The translations under genes were made by a program, and so were the position numbers. The notes beneath the pieces were generated by a model. That model was not told the DNA's origin. It was given only the letters and a program-made list of their open reading frames with translations, and made no database searches. 64,000 bases of DNA from Polaribacter butkevichii (GTDB lineage: Bacteria; Bacteroidota; Bacteroidia; Flavobacteriales; Flavobacteriaceae), in assembly GCF_038024105.1 (NCBI RefSeq), contig NZ_CP150661.1, positions 2,995,001 to 3,059,000 of the forward strand. Reading direction: 5' to 3'. Positions 46,445 through 54,599 of this stretch are shown here, piece after piece; the stretch's first letter is position 1, and every line of letters starts with the position of its first letter.

Positions 46445-47503
46445 TTAGTCTAAAACAACTCTCCATCCGTATGGATCTTCTGCTTTGTTTGTTTGAATAT
46501 CTGTAATAGCTTTCTTTAAAATCTCTGCAAAAGGGTTTTCTAATTCTGGTAAATCATAATCTGTACCATGATAACCAAAAGTAGCTATTGGAGAAATAAC
46601 GGCAGCAGTTCCTGCCCCAAACATTTCTTTTAAACTACCACTTTGTGCGGCAGCTATTACTTCAGAGACAGTAATTTTTCTAACTTCTACGTCAATGTTC
46701 ATGTCTTCTGCAATCTGAATCACACTTTTACGTGTAATTCCATTTAAAATACGATCACTAGTAGGGCTTGTAATTAAGGTGTCATTAATTCTGATAAAAA
46801 TGTTCATCGCGCCAGCTTCTTCAATATATTCGTGCGAATTATCATCCGTCCAAATTACTTGATTATACCCTTTTTCTATAGCTAATTGTGTAGGATAAAA
46901 CTGAGCGGCATAATTACCACCTGCTTTTGCAAAACCAACACCGCCATTTGCAGCACGTGCATATTTTTCTTCAATTAAAACTTTTACTTTACCAGCAAAA
47001 TAAGCGCCAGAAGGAGCTGTACAAATTATAAATTTATACGAATCTGCAGGAGAAGCATGAAAACCAATTCCAGAAGCAAACATAAAAGGTCTTATGTATA
47101 AAGAGCTTCCTTCGTTTGTAGGAATCCAGTTATTATCAACTTCTAATAATTTTTTTAAACCTTCCATAAAAATATCTTCAGGAATGTGAGGAATAACCAA
47201 ACGTTCTGCAGATTTATTTAAACGCTTCCAGTTTTCTAAAGGTCTAAATAACATGGTATTTTCATCTGCATCTTTGTAGGCTTTCATTCCTTCAAAAATA
47301 GATTGTCCATAATGGAAAATCTTTGCAGCCGGATCTAAAGATATCGGAGCGTATGGTTTAATAACAGGGGTTTGCCATTCGCCATTTATAAAATCACATT
47401 CTAACATGTGGTCAGAATATACACTACCAAAGGGTAGGTTGTTAAAATCTACAGAATCGATCTTCGATTTTTCTATACGTTGAATTTCTATATTAGATTT
47501 CAT
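46445..47503 (-). CDS. ilvE: Branched-chain amino acid aminotransferase
   Basis: 352 aa from the ATG at 47503. A fold-type IV PLP enzyme with FHYGQSIFEGMKAYK near residue 68, RPFMFASGIG near 137, the PLP-Lys region GVGFAKAGGNYA near 186 and EEAGAMNIF near 223. It performs the last step of Leu, Ile and Val synthesis and the first of their breakdown. An in-frame upstream start at 47548 would lie inside the promoter, so the shorter form is correct. Confidence 0.95.
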   Translation of the reverse strand: MKSNIEIQRIEKSKIDSVDFNNLPFGSVYSDHMLECDFINGEWQTPVIKPYAPISLDPAAKIFHYGQSIFEGMKAYKDADENTMLFRPLENWKRLNKSAERLVIPHIPEDIFMEGLKKLLEVDNNWIPTNEGSSLYIRPFMFASGIGFHASPADSYKFIICTAPSGAYFAGKVKVLIEEKYARAANGGVGFAKAGGNYAAQFYPTQLAIEKGYNQVIWTDDNSHEYIEEAGAMNIFIRINDTLITSPTSDRILNGITRKSVIQIAEDMNIDVEVRKITVSEVIAAAQSGSLKEMFGAGTAAVISPIATFGYHGTDYDLPELENPFAEILKKAITDIQTNKAEDPYGWRVVLD

Positions 47504-47526
47504 TCTTTTTTGATTGAGATGAATAA

Positions 47527-47555
47527 CAAATGTACATAAAATATTCATCTGTCAA
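47527..47555 (-). promoter_or_regulatory. ilvE promoter
   Basis: On the minus strand, TTG (47553-47555) and TACATTTG (47527-47534) are separated by 18 nt. The box lies 23 nt before the ATG at 47503. Confidence 0.7.
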
Positions 47556-47590
47556 TAGAACAAATGATTGCTTTTACTCTTTAAAAAATG

Positions 47591-47598
47591 TACTTTTG
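47591..47598 (+). promoter_or_regulatory. Promoter -7 box of the DUF4920 lipoprotein gene
   Basis: TACTTTTG fits TAnnTTTG, 26 nt before the ATG at 47625, close to the divergent ilvE promoter. Confidence 0.55.
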
Positions 47599-47624
47599 TT
47601 GAAATCGTGTTAAATTTAGAAAAT

Positions 47625-48122
47625 ATGAAATATTTATTGCCGTTTTGTTTGGTTATCTTGGGTGTTTTTACCTCTTGTAAAAAAGAGCATAAAGAAGTAG
47701 AAAAACAAAAACAAGAACTAGCTTTTCAATCTTTTGGCAAACAAATAACCTCAGAAAAAGCCATTACTTCAGAAGTGCTTTTGTCTAAATTTAGAGAATT
47801 AAAAGTAGGCGATACTATTCATGTAAAATTTGCTTCTACAATTAAAGAAGTATGTTCTAAAAAAGGTTGCTGGATGAAGCTTCCTTTAAATGACAAAACA
47901 GAAACAATGGTTCGTTTTAAAGATTACGGTTTTTTTATGCCTTTAGATGCTAAAGGAAAAGAAGTGGTTTTAAATGGAAAAGCATTTGTAAAAGAAACTT
48001 CTGTAAAAGAATTGCAACATTATGCAGAAGATGCAGGGAAATCTAAAGAAGAAATAGCAAAAATAACAGAACCTAAAACAGAATTTGCTTTTGAGGCCGA
48101 TGGTGTTTTAATGAAGAAATAA
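47625..48122 (+). CDS. DUF4920 family lipoprotein
   Basis: 165 aa from the ATG at 47625: a signal peptide ending in FTSCKK (lipid Cys at residue 17), then a domain with the conserved CSKKGCWMKL pair of cysteines near residue 85. This matches the DUF4920 family. Its function is not known. The two cysteines suggest metal binding or a disulfide. An earlier in-frame start would add residues before the signal peptide and overlap the promoter box. mnmD follows 26 bp downstream. Confidence 0.82.
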   Translation: MKYLLPFCLVILGVFTSCKKEHKEVEKQKQELAFQSFGKQITSEKAITSEVLLSKFRELKVGDTIHVKFASTIKEVCSKKGCWMKLPLNDKTETMVRFKDYGFFMPLDAKGKEVVLNGKAFVKETSVKELQHYAEDAGKSKEEIAKITEPKTEFAFEADGVLMKK

Positions 48123-48148
48123 TAGTATCATTTAAACAATTTAAGATT

Positions 48149-48811
48149 TTGAAAAGAGAAATTCTAATAACTTCAGACGGTTCATCTACCATACATTTAC
48201 CAGATTGGGATGAGCAATATCATTCTAAAAACGGTTCTATAAATGAAACCTATCATGTTTTTATAAACAGTGGGTTAAAAATGGTGCCTTCAGACAAGGT
48301 TTCTGTATTAGAAATTGGTTTTGGTACAGGTTTAAATTGTTTTATAACTTATTTAGAAGCTAAAAAAGAGATAGATTATGTGGGTGTAGAAGCTTACCCA
48401 GTTACATCGGAAGAAGTAACAAAGATGAATTTTATTTCCATTTTAAAGGCAGAAAAAGAAAACGAAGCTTTTAAAAAAATGCACGAGGTTTCTTGGGAAG
48501 AAAAACATCAGATTTCTGATACTTTTTCTCTAACAAAAAGAAAACAGTTTTTTGAAGATATAGAAGATAAAGATACCTTTAATTTAATTTATTTCGATGC
48601 CTTTGGTGCGCGAGTACAACCCCAATTATGGACGGTAGAAATTTTTAGAAAAATGTTTGAGGCATTAAAAGAAAACGGAATTTTAGTTACCTATTCAGCA
48701 AAAGGAAGCGTACGAAGAGCCATGCAAGAAGTAGGGTTTGTAGTAGAGCGTTTGCCTGGGCCTCCAGGGAAAAGAGAAATGTTAAGAGCAACCAAAAAAA
48801 GTGTACAGTAA
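48149..48811 (+). CDS. mnmD: tRNA 5-methylaminomethyl-2-thiouridine methyltransferase MnmD
   Basis: A 220-aa protein with a Rossmann methyltransferase fold: SAM-binding VLEIGFGTGLNCF near residue 51, NLIYFDAFGARVQPQLW near 145 and YSAKGSVRRAMQEVGF near 181. This is the methyltransferase half of MnmC without the oxidase half, as usual in Bacteroidota. It acts on the wobble U34 of certain tRNAs. It starts at TTG. The C-terminus PGPPGKREMLRA is conserved. Confidence 0.92.
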   Translation: MKREILITSDGSSTIHLPDWDEQYHSKNGSINETYHVFINSGLKMVPSDKVSVLEIGFGTGLNCFITYLEAKKEIDYVGVEAYPVTSEEVTKMNFISILKAEKENEAFKKMHEVSWEEKHQISDTFSLTKRKQFFEDIEDKDTFNLIYFDAFGARVQPQLWTVEIFRKMFEALKENGILVTYSAKGSVRRAMQEVGFVVERLPGPPGKREMLRATKKSVQ

Positions 48812-48855
48812 ACCGTTTTCAGTCTATTGGTTTGCGTAAATGTAGTAAGATTAAC

Positions 48856-48863
48856 TAAATTTG
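48856..48863 (+). promoter_or_regulatory. Promoter -7 box of the small membrane protein gene
   Basis: TAAATTTG matches TAnnTTTG exactly, 32 nt upstream of the ATG at 48896. It supports independent expression of the short gene. Confidence 0.6.
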
Positions 48864-48895
48864 CCTTGATAGCTAATAAAACATCAATATTAAAA

Positions 48896-49027
48896 ATGGA
48901 ATTCAAAAGAAAATTTGGTAGAAAAAGAGAGTCTAAACCTACAAAAGGACTCTTATATATAGTGCTTTTAGCGGTTGTTATCATCCTTTGGTTAAAGGCC
49001 GAAGATATTATGAGTGCCTTGTTTTAA
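48896..49027 (+). CDS. Small membrane protein (43 aa)
   Basis: A 43-residue protein with a basic N-terminus (FKRKFGRKRESK), one transmembrane helix (about residues 19-36, LLYIVLLAVVIILWL) and a short acidic tail. It has its own TAnnTTTG box. A longer in-frame reading from 48827 would run through that box. The function is unknown. Codon usage and promoter make it a real gene candidate. Confidence 0.65.
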   Translation: MEFKRKFGRKRESKPTKGLLYIVLLAVVIILWLKAEDIMSALF

Positions 49028-49038
49028 TATGTTTTTTA

Positions 49039-49146
49039 GAAGCTATTTCCTGCTTTCCACACTCGCTTTTTTTATCCTGAAAAAGGAATAAAAAAGAGCT
49101 CAAACAATTGTTTCAATCAGGGCTAAAATTATTTGCTATTGATAGT
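49039..49146 (+). repeat. Family D hairpin repeat, copy 4
   Basis: Begins GAAGCTATTTCCTGCTTTCC, then the inner stem CGCTTTTTTTATCC / GGAATAAAAAAGAGC, then CAATCAGGGCTAAA and GCTATTGATAG. It occupies nearly all of the convergent gap (49028-49165) between the 43-aa gene and the glycosyltransferase gene. The trailing GCTAnnGATAGTA is shared with copy 2. Confidence 0.82.
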
Positions 49147-49165
49147 ACTGATAATCGTGTAAATA

Positions 49166-50317
49166 TTATTTTTTAAAACTTCTTCCTTTCCAATTATAGT
49201 TAAAAAAGAGTGATTTAAAAACAATAAAAACACTAAAAAAAGGATACCATAAACTAGCTAAAACATACCATTTATAAAAATTCTTTTGGTGTTTAAAAAA
49301 TTTGATTGTTGGTAAGAATAATAATAAATCAATACTCATTTTTAGCATAAAAAGAACAAACATCGTTTTAAACGGTAAAACGCAAATAGAATACACTACA
49401 AATGCGTTTGTTAGTAAAACTAATAAACCAATCAATTTTACGCTTAAAGAACTAAAACTACTTGTTTTTGCTGCCCATCTTGTTCTTTGGTTCATCAAAT
49501 CTACCCAACTTTTTACAGGAAATGTAGTTGCAATTGCATCTTGTGATTTTAAATAACGAACACTTTTTTTATCAGCTTTTATAAATTTTTCGAATAGAAA
49601 GATGTCATCACCACTTGCTATATTGTTGTTTCCTTTAAAGCCATTTAACTCTAAAAAGGTTGTTTTTTTATAAGCGAAATTTGCACCATTACACAAAAAC
49701 GGAAAATTGATGCCAAAACCACCAATTGTAGTTCCTTGCATACTCATAAAATCTAATAACTGAAACTGTTCTAAAAAGTTATTTTCTACCTTGTAGTTTA
49801 CAGGAGCAACTACCATATTCGGGTTTTTATTTTGAATAAAGTTATCTAAAATTTTCAACCAATTTACAGGCAATATACAATCTGCATCTGTGGTAATTAT
49901 CCAACTGTTTCTTGCGGTAGCTATGGCAGTGGTAATGGCGTCTTTTTTTGGTGAATTAGATATTCTTACATTTTTTATAACCTTAATATCAATTCTAGTA
50001 GCATTTTTAAAGGTTCCTCTTCGTTCCTCATTCGGAATGAAAGAAAAGAAGCTATTAATGACTTCGATAGAATTATCAGAAGAAGCATCATCAACCAAAA
50101 TAAATTCTACCAAATTATTTGGGTAGTTTAATGCTGAAATTGATTTTAATAAAAGAGGTAGGTTTTTAGCCTCGTTACGAAATGGAATAATTACAGAGAA
50201 AGAAGTTTCAGGTTTAGTGTTTTGAGGAATATAATCATCAATATTTTTAAAGCCGATTGCTAACGAGCCAATTAAAATAGCATAGAAAACGAATGTAAAA
50301 ACCAAGAACCAAATCAT
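49166..50317 (-). CDS. Membrane glycosyltransferase, family 2
   Basis: A 383-aa protein: an N-terminal transmembrane helix (residues 2-22), a GT-A catalytic domain with SVIIPFRNEAKNL near 41, EFILVDDASSDNS near 72, the DAD metal site TTDADC near 142 and the QRTRW motif near 280, then two or three C-terminal helices. It is a processive-type family 2 enzyme that uses a nucleotide sugar at the inner membrane. The acceptor is unknown. It overlaps the upstream flippase-like gene by 4 bp. Confidence 0.92.
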   Translation of the reverse strand: MIWFLVFTFVFYAILIGSLAIGFKNIDDYIPQNTKPETSFSVIIPFRNEAKNLPLLLKSISALNYPNNLVEFILVDDASSDNSIEVINSFFSFIPNEERRGTFKNATRIDIKVIKNVRISNSPKKDAITTAIATARNSWIITTDADCILPVNWLKILDNFIQNKNPNMVVAPVNYKVENNFLEQFQLLDFMSMQGTTIGGFGINFPFLCNGANFAYKKTTFLELNGFKGNNNIASGDDIFLFEKFIKADKKSVRYLKSQDAIATTFPVKSWVDLMNQRTRWAAKTSSFSSLSVKLIGLLVLLTNAFVVYSICVLPFKTMFVLFMLKMSIDLLLFLPTIKFFKHQKNFYKWYVLASLWYPFFSVFIVFKSLFFNYNWKGRSFKK

Positions 50318-51273
50318 TTTGTAAAATTAGGTTTAAAAGTTAACACAAAGTAGCTACCAATAATTGCAGGTAAAACAAAATTTAGAATCCACATTAAGGT
50401 TGTGGTAGATAAAATAATAAGTGCTTCAATATTAAAAAAATGAAATACCCAAATTGCTACAGACCCTTTTAAAACAACATCAAATAAAGATAACATTGGT
50501 ATTGTAGAGGCAATTAAATAAACCGAAGTAATTGCAGAAATAGCATCAACATAAGAAATGTCAACATTAAAAATTAGTAATAGAAAGTAAAATTGATGAG
50601 AAAAAACAACAAACCTCAATAATGAAATAAGCGCAACTTTACGGTTAAGTGAAGCTGGAATTTTTTTGATAAAATTTCTTACTTTTTCAAAAGACAGTCC
50701 TTTAAAGTTAAAGTTTTTTATTAGAAAAATTAAAGAGATGATTATAAGTATTCCTATCAATAAAATGCTGAAAAAATGAGTGAGATTTATAGTAATGTTA
50801 TGTTTGAAAACAAAATAGCTAAAACCAATAATTCCAAAAAATAAGGTTATTAACATTTGATAAAAATTGCCAACCAAGTTTAAACCCAAAATTTGTTTTC
50901 TATATTTTTTTTCAAAATACATTGCTTTTGCTCCATATTCTCCAATTCTATTTGGTGTAATTAGTGAGGTTGTTAAAGAAGATAAACTCTGTATTAAAGC
51001 ACTTTTAAAAGAATAATTACTAATAAAAGAAATTAATAAGTGCCATTTACTAGCTTCTAAATACCAGTTTAAAAATGTAAAAAGAAGTAGAAATAGACTG
51101 TTTTTTATTGTAAAAATGTTGTTTTGTATCAAATTCTGATAAAAAACAGAAAAAGCTAACTGTTCGTTTTCAATCAGTTTTGTGTAAATAAAATATCCGC
51201 AGCCAATTACAATCGATAGTTTTATTATCAACCAAAAGAATTGTTTAGATTTGTAAGAAAGCGAATTGTACAT
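50314..51273 (-). CDS. Lysylphosphatidylglycerol synthase-type (UPF0104) membrane protein
   Basis: A 319-aa protein with about eight transmembrane helices and the family signature SLSSLTTSLITPNRIGEYGAK near residue 97. These proteins resemble the flippase part of MprF. Its overlap (ATGA) with the glycosyltransferase gene suggests a joint role in making and moving a lipid-linked glycan. I prefer the ATG at 51273 to a TTG three codons upstream. Confidence 0.85.
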   Translation of the reverse strand: MYNSLSYKSKQFFWLIIKLSIVIGCGYFIYTKLIENEQLAFSVFYQNLIQNNIFTIKNSLFLLLFTFLNWYLEASKWHLLISFISNYSFKSALIQSLSSLTTSLITPNRIGEYGAKAMYFEKKYRKQILGLNLVGNFYQMLITLFFGIIGFSYFVFKHNITINLTHFFSILLIGILIIISLIFLIKNFNFKGLSFEKVRNFIKKIPASLNRKVALISLLRFVVFSHQFYFLLLIFNVDISYVDAISAITSVYLIASTIPMLSLFDVVLKGSVAIWVFHFFNIEALIILSTTTLMWILNFVLPAIIGSYFVLTFKPNFTK

Positions 51274-51337
51274 GGTTCGCAAAGTAATAAATAATCATCA
51301 GTATTTTTGGTGATATATACAAAAACAATCTACCAGT

Positions 51338-51892
51338 TTGGCGATAGAAAAAATTATTTTAGGAATTGATCCAGGAACCACAATTATGGGTTTTGGACTG
51401 ATAAAAGTTGTTGGTAAAAAGATGGAATTTATTCAAATGAATGAATTGATGTTAAAGAAATACGACGATCATTACCTAAAATTAAAACTCATTTTTGAAC
51501 GAACCATAGAGTTGATAGATACTTATAATCCGGATGAGATTGCTATTGAAGCACCTTTTTTTGGTAAGAATGTACAATCGATGTTAAAGTTAGGTAGAGC
51601 GCAAGGAGTTGCTATGGCTGCTGGGTTATCAAGAGAAATTCCGATTACGGAATATTTGCCAAAGAAAATTAAAATGGCAGTTACCGGAAGCGGAAGTGCA
51701 AGTAAAGAGCAAGTTGCTTTGATGTTAAAATCTTTATTGAATTTAAAAACATTGCCTAAAAATTTAGATGCAACAGATGGTTTGGCAGCTGCAGTTTGTC
51801 ATTTTTACAATTCAGGTAAAGTTGTTGGTGGAAAAAACTATACAGGTTGGGCCAGTTTTGTAAAACAAAATGAAAAACGGGTTAAAAAGTAA
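51338..51892 (+). CDS. ruvC: Holliday junction resolvase RuvC
   Basis: A 184-aa RNase H-fold nuclease: the first catalytic Asp in LGIDPGTTIMGFG near residue 10, Glu in IAIEAPFFGKNVQS near 69, and the C-terminal acidic pair in ATDGLAAAVCH near 144. It resolves Holliday junctions with RuvAB. It starts at TTG; no nearby ATG fits. Divergent from the flippase-like gene. Confidence 0.95.
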   Translation: MAIEKIILGIDPGTTIMGFGLIKVVGKKMEFIQMNELMLKKYDDHYLKLKLIFERTIELIDTYNPDEIAIEAPFFGKNVQSMLKLGRAQGVAMAAGLSREIPITEYLPKKIKMAVTGSGSASKEQVALMLKSLLNLKTLPKNLDATDGLAAAVCHFYNSGKVVGGKNYTGWASFVKQNEKRVKK

Positions 51893-51916
51893 ATTTTCAA
51901 TGAGTATTTATCCGTA

Positions 51917-52307
51917 ATCAATTATCAGAAATAATGAAATTACCCAATAATCCGTTACAGAATAAATCTTATGACCTTGCATTGTTAATTGTAAAATTTA
52001 GCAAAAAGTTAATGGCAGAAAAGAAAGAATACGTTTTGTCTAAACAGATGTTAAGAAGCGGAACTTCAGTTGGAGCTAATATAGTTGAAGCTAATGGAGC
52101 TATTTCTAAGGCAGATTTTTCTGCTAAAATGTCAATTGCGTATAAAGAATGTTTAGAAACAAAGTATTGGTTGCATTTGTTAAAAGATAGTAATGATTTA
52201 GATTTGGAAGATTTTAATGTTTTATTTGAAAAGGCAGATGAAATTGGGAGAATTCTTTTTTCAATTTTAAAAACGACTAGAATTAATAAGCAATCGTGAT
52301 AATTGAT
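51917..52307. repeat. 11-bp inverted repeat enclosing the four-helix-bundle gene
   Basis: ATCAATTATCA (51917-51927) and TGATAATTGAT (52297-52307) are perfect inverted copies placed 6 nt before the start codon and around the stop codon of the enclosed gene. A tandem heptamer (GATAACTGATAACT) follows at 52314-52327. The arrangement resembles a small inserted cassette. Confidence 0.6.
51934..52299 (+). CDS. Four-helix-bundle protein, S23/IVP family
   Basis: A 121-aa all-helical protein of the 23S rRNA intervening-sequence protein family (TIGR02436-like): DLALLIVKFSKKLMAEKKE, QMLRSGTSVGANIVEAN near residue 40, and KECLETKYWLHLLKDS. Family members are found inside 23S rRNA intervening sequences and as diversity-generating-retroelement accessories. 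This one lies between ruvC and hemW, away from any rRNA. It is bounded by an 11-bp inverted repeat. The function is unknown. Confidence 0.88.
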   Translation: MKLPNNPLQNKSYDLALLIVKFSKKLMAEKKEYVLSKQMLRSGTSVGANIVEANGAISKADFSAKMSIAYKECLETKYWLHLLKDSNDLDLEDFNVLFEKADEIGRILFSILKTTRINKQS

Positions 52308-52331
52308 AAAAGATAACTGATAACTGAATTT

Positions 52332-53459
52332 ATGTCCGGAATTTATATACACATACCGTTTTGTAAACAAGCATGTTTTTATTGCGACTTTCACTTTTCT
52401 ACTTCGTTAAAGAAGAAAGAAGATATGATTTTGTCTTTAATTAAAGAGATAGAAATTAGAAAAGACGAATTAGAAAATTCAGTTATAGAGACTATTTATT
52501 TTGGAGGAGGAACACCATCTGTTTTAAATACGGAAGAAATTCAAACTTTAATTGATGCTGTTTATAAGAATCATACAGTCGTTGATAATCCAGAAATTAC
52601 GCTAGAGGCAAATCCTGATGATTTATCAGAAGAAAAAATTATACAACTTTCTAAATCACCTATAAATAGATTGAGTATTGGTGTTCAATCTTTTTTTGAG
52701 AAAGATTTAAAACTGATGAATCGTGCTCATGATTCATCCGAAGCAAAAAAATGTCTTGAAATAGCAACTGAATATTTCGATAATATTTCTGTCGATTTAA
52801 TTTACGGAATTCCAGATTGTACAAATGAAGAATGGCGACAAAACATAGAAACGGCATTGAGTTTCGGAATTCCACATATATCTAGTTATGCCTTAACGGT
52901 AGAAGCTAAAACAGCTTTAGATACCTTAATTAAAAAAGGTAAAATTAAAAATATTGACGAAGAAAAAGCACAAGAGCAGTTTTATATTTTAATTGAAGAA
53001 CTAGCCAAAGCAAATTTTGTGCATTACGAATTATCAAACTTTGGTAAAGAAGGTTTTTTTAGTAAAAATAATTCGTCTTATTGGTTGGGTAAATCTTATT
53101 TAGGTATTGGTCCTTCTGCACATTCGTTTGATGGTGTTCAACGAAGTTGGAATGTTAGAAATAACACCAAGTATATTAAGTCTATTCAAGAAAATAAACT
53201 ACCTATAGAAAGAGAAACGTTAACAAAAATGGATGGTTATAATGAATATATTATGACAGGTTTAAGAACTATTTGGGGAGTTTCTTTAGATAAAATTGAA
53301 AAGGATTTTGGAGAAAATTATATAAAATATTTAGAAAATCAGTCTAAAAAGTATCTGCAACAAGAGTTATTGGTGCTAGAAAACAGAATTTTAAAAACAA
53401 CTCAAAAGGGAAAGTTCTTGTCAGACGGAATTTCGTCTGATCTATTTATGGTCAATTAG
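52332..53459 (+). CDS. hemW: Radical SAM heme chaperone HemW
   Basis: 375 aa with the radical SAM cluster motif CKQACFYCDF near residue 11, GGGTPS near 60, SIGVQSF near 115 and the HemW C-terminal wing. The extra Cys after the CxxxCxxC motif that marks oxygen-independent coproporphyrinogen oxidase (HemN) is absent: the motif here is followed by D-F-H, as in HemW. It inserts heme into target proteins rather than making porphyrin. Confidence 0.93.
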   Translation: MSGIYIHIPFCKQACFYCDFHFSTSLKKKEDMILSLIKEIEIRKDELENSVIETIYFGGGTPSVLNTEEIQTLIDAVYKNHTVVDNPEITLEANPDDLSEEKIIQLSKSPINRLSIGVQSFFEKDLKLMNRAHDSSEAKKCLEIATEYFDNISVDLIYGIPDCTNEEWRQNIETALSFGIPHISSYALTVEAKTALDTLIKKGKIKNIDEEKAQEQFYILIEELAKANFVHYELSNFGKEGFFSKNNSSYWLGKSYLGIGPSAHSFDGVQRSWNVRNNTKYIKSIQENKLPIERETLTKMDGYNEYIMTGLRTIWGVSLDKIEKDFGENYIKYLENQSKKYLQQELLVLENRILKTTQKGKFLSDGISSDLFMVN

Positions 53460-53587
53460 TTTTTCACAGCTTTTTATTTGTGTTAAATATTAAGATTAGG
53501 TCTTGTTTAAGTGTATAAATCCCATTATAAAAACTTATATTTGAGTTTGTAGTAAAATTAAAAATTACTGAAATAAGTTAGGTAAAT

Positions 53588-54337
53588 ATGAAAGCGGTTA
53601 TAGAGTACAATTCCAGAAAGATAGAGATCAATGTATCAGAGCCTATAGATATTTCGATCCCTATAGATAACACTAAAAATAATATAAATGCTTGGGGAAT
53701 TGATGATCCTAAGATTGGGCCAGAATCTTTTGATGGTTACGAAGTAAGTGTTGCTAACGGAGCTGTTGTAAACTTTAATAGCATACAATTTAATCCACAT
53801 TCTCATATTACACATACAGAATGTGTTGGGCATATTACTAAAAAAGTACATTCTGTAAATCAGAATTTAAAACATTATTTTTTTGTAGCGGAGTTGGTAA
53901 CAGTTGCGCCAGAAAAAATAGGAAGTGATTTTGTAATTTCTGAAAAGCAGTTAAAAACAGCGTTAAGAAATAAGAAAAGAGATGCTATTGTAATTAGAAC
54001 TTTACCAAATTTATCGGATAAAAAAGAAACTAGATACTTTAATACAAATCCGCCTTATTTATCTAATGAAGCTGCTAGTTATTTGGTAGAAAAAGGAATT
54101 AAACACTTATTAATAGATTTGCCATCTGTAGATAAAGAAAAAGATGGGGGTAAATTAGAAGTTCATAATATTTTTTGGAACACTTCTGGTATAATGAGGA
54201 TGAATGCTACTATTACAGAGTTTATTTTTGTGCCAAATAGTATTGATGATGGCGAGTATTTATTAAATTTAATGATTGCACCATTCGAAAACGATGCAAC
54301 GCCAAGTAAACCTATTTTGTATAAAATTATAAAATAA
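53588..54337 (+). CDS. Cyclase-family (kynurenine formamidase-like) hydrolase
   Basis: A 249-aa protein of the cyclase fold with the metal-binding motif FNPHSHITHTECVGHI near residue 76 (HxHxxTHxD-like) and LPSVDKEKDGG near 182, typical of the family. Related enzymes hydrolyse N-formylkynurenine or cyclic amides; the substrate here is unknown. No tryptophan-catabolism genes are adjacent. The next gene begins 16 bp later. Confidence 0.85.
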   Translation: MKAVIEYNSRKIEINVSEPIDISIPIDNTKNNINAWGIDDPKIGPESFDGYEVSVANGAVVNFNSIQFNPHSHITHTECVGHITKKVHSVNQNLKHYFFVAELVTVAPEKIGSDFVISEKQLKTALRNKKRDAIVIRTLPNLSDKKETRYFNTNPPYLSNEAASYLVEKGIKHLLIDLPSVDKEKDGGKLEVHNIFWNTSGIMRMNATITEFIFVPNSIDDGEYLLNLMIAPFENDATPSKPILYKIIK

Positions 54338-54353
54338 TTTGAGGTGTTTTTAA

Positions 54354-54599
54354 ATGAAGAAAGTTAATTTAAAACTTATTAAAGTTTTTGGATTGTCTGT
54401 TTTATCATTTACGTCCTATCTAGTGCTAAACAATTCTAATAAGGTAAATTCAATTTTATTTAAATTACAAGAAAGTGATTCTAGTAGGGGATTCGGAATT
54501 TATATAAGCATTTATTTGGTAAAATGGTTTTTATTGATTTTTGGTATGGTGTCTTTAATTTTAATTATTTCTAAGCTTTTTATTGAAAAAGAAGATTAA
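54354..54599 (+). CDS. Hypothetical small membrane protein
   Basis: An 81-aa protein with two hydrophobic segments (about residues 10-26 and 50-75) and no recognised domain. It follows the cyclase-family gene by 16 bp, so co-transcription is likely. Its last codons overlap the end of the convergent CorA-like gene by 4 bp. Confidence 0.65.
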   Translation: MKKVNLKLIKVFGLSVLSFTSYLVLNNSNKVNSILFKLQESDSSRGFGIYISIYLVKWFLLIFGMVSLILIISKLFIEKED

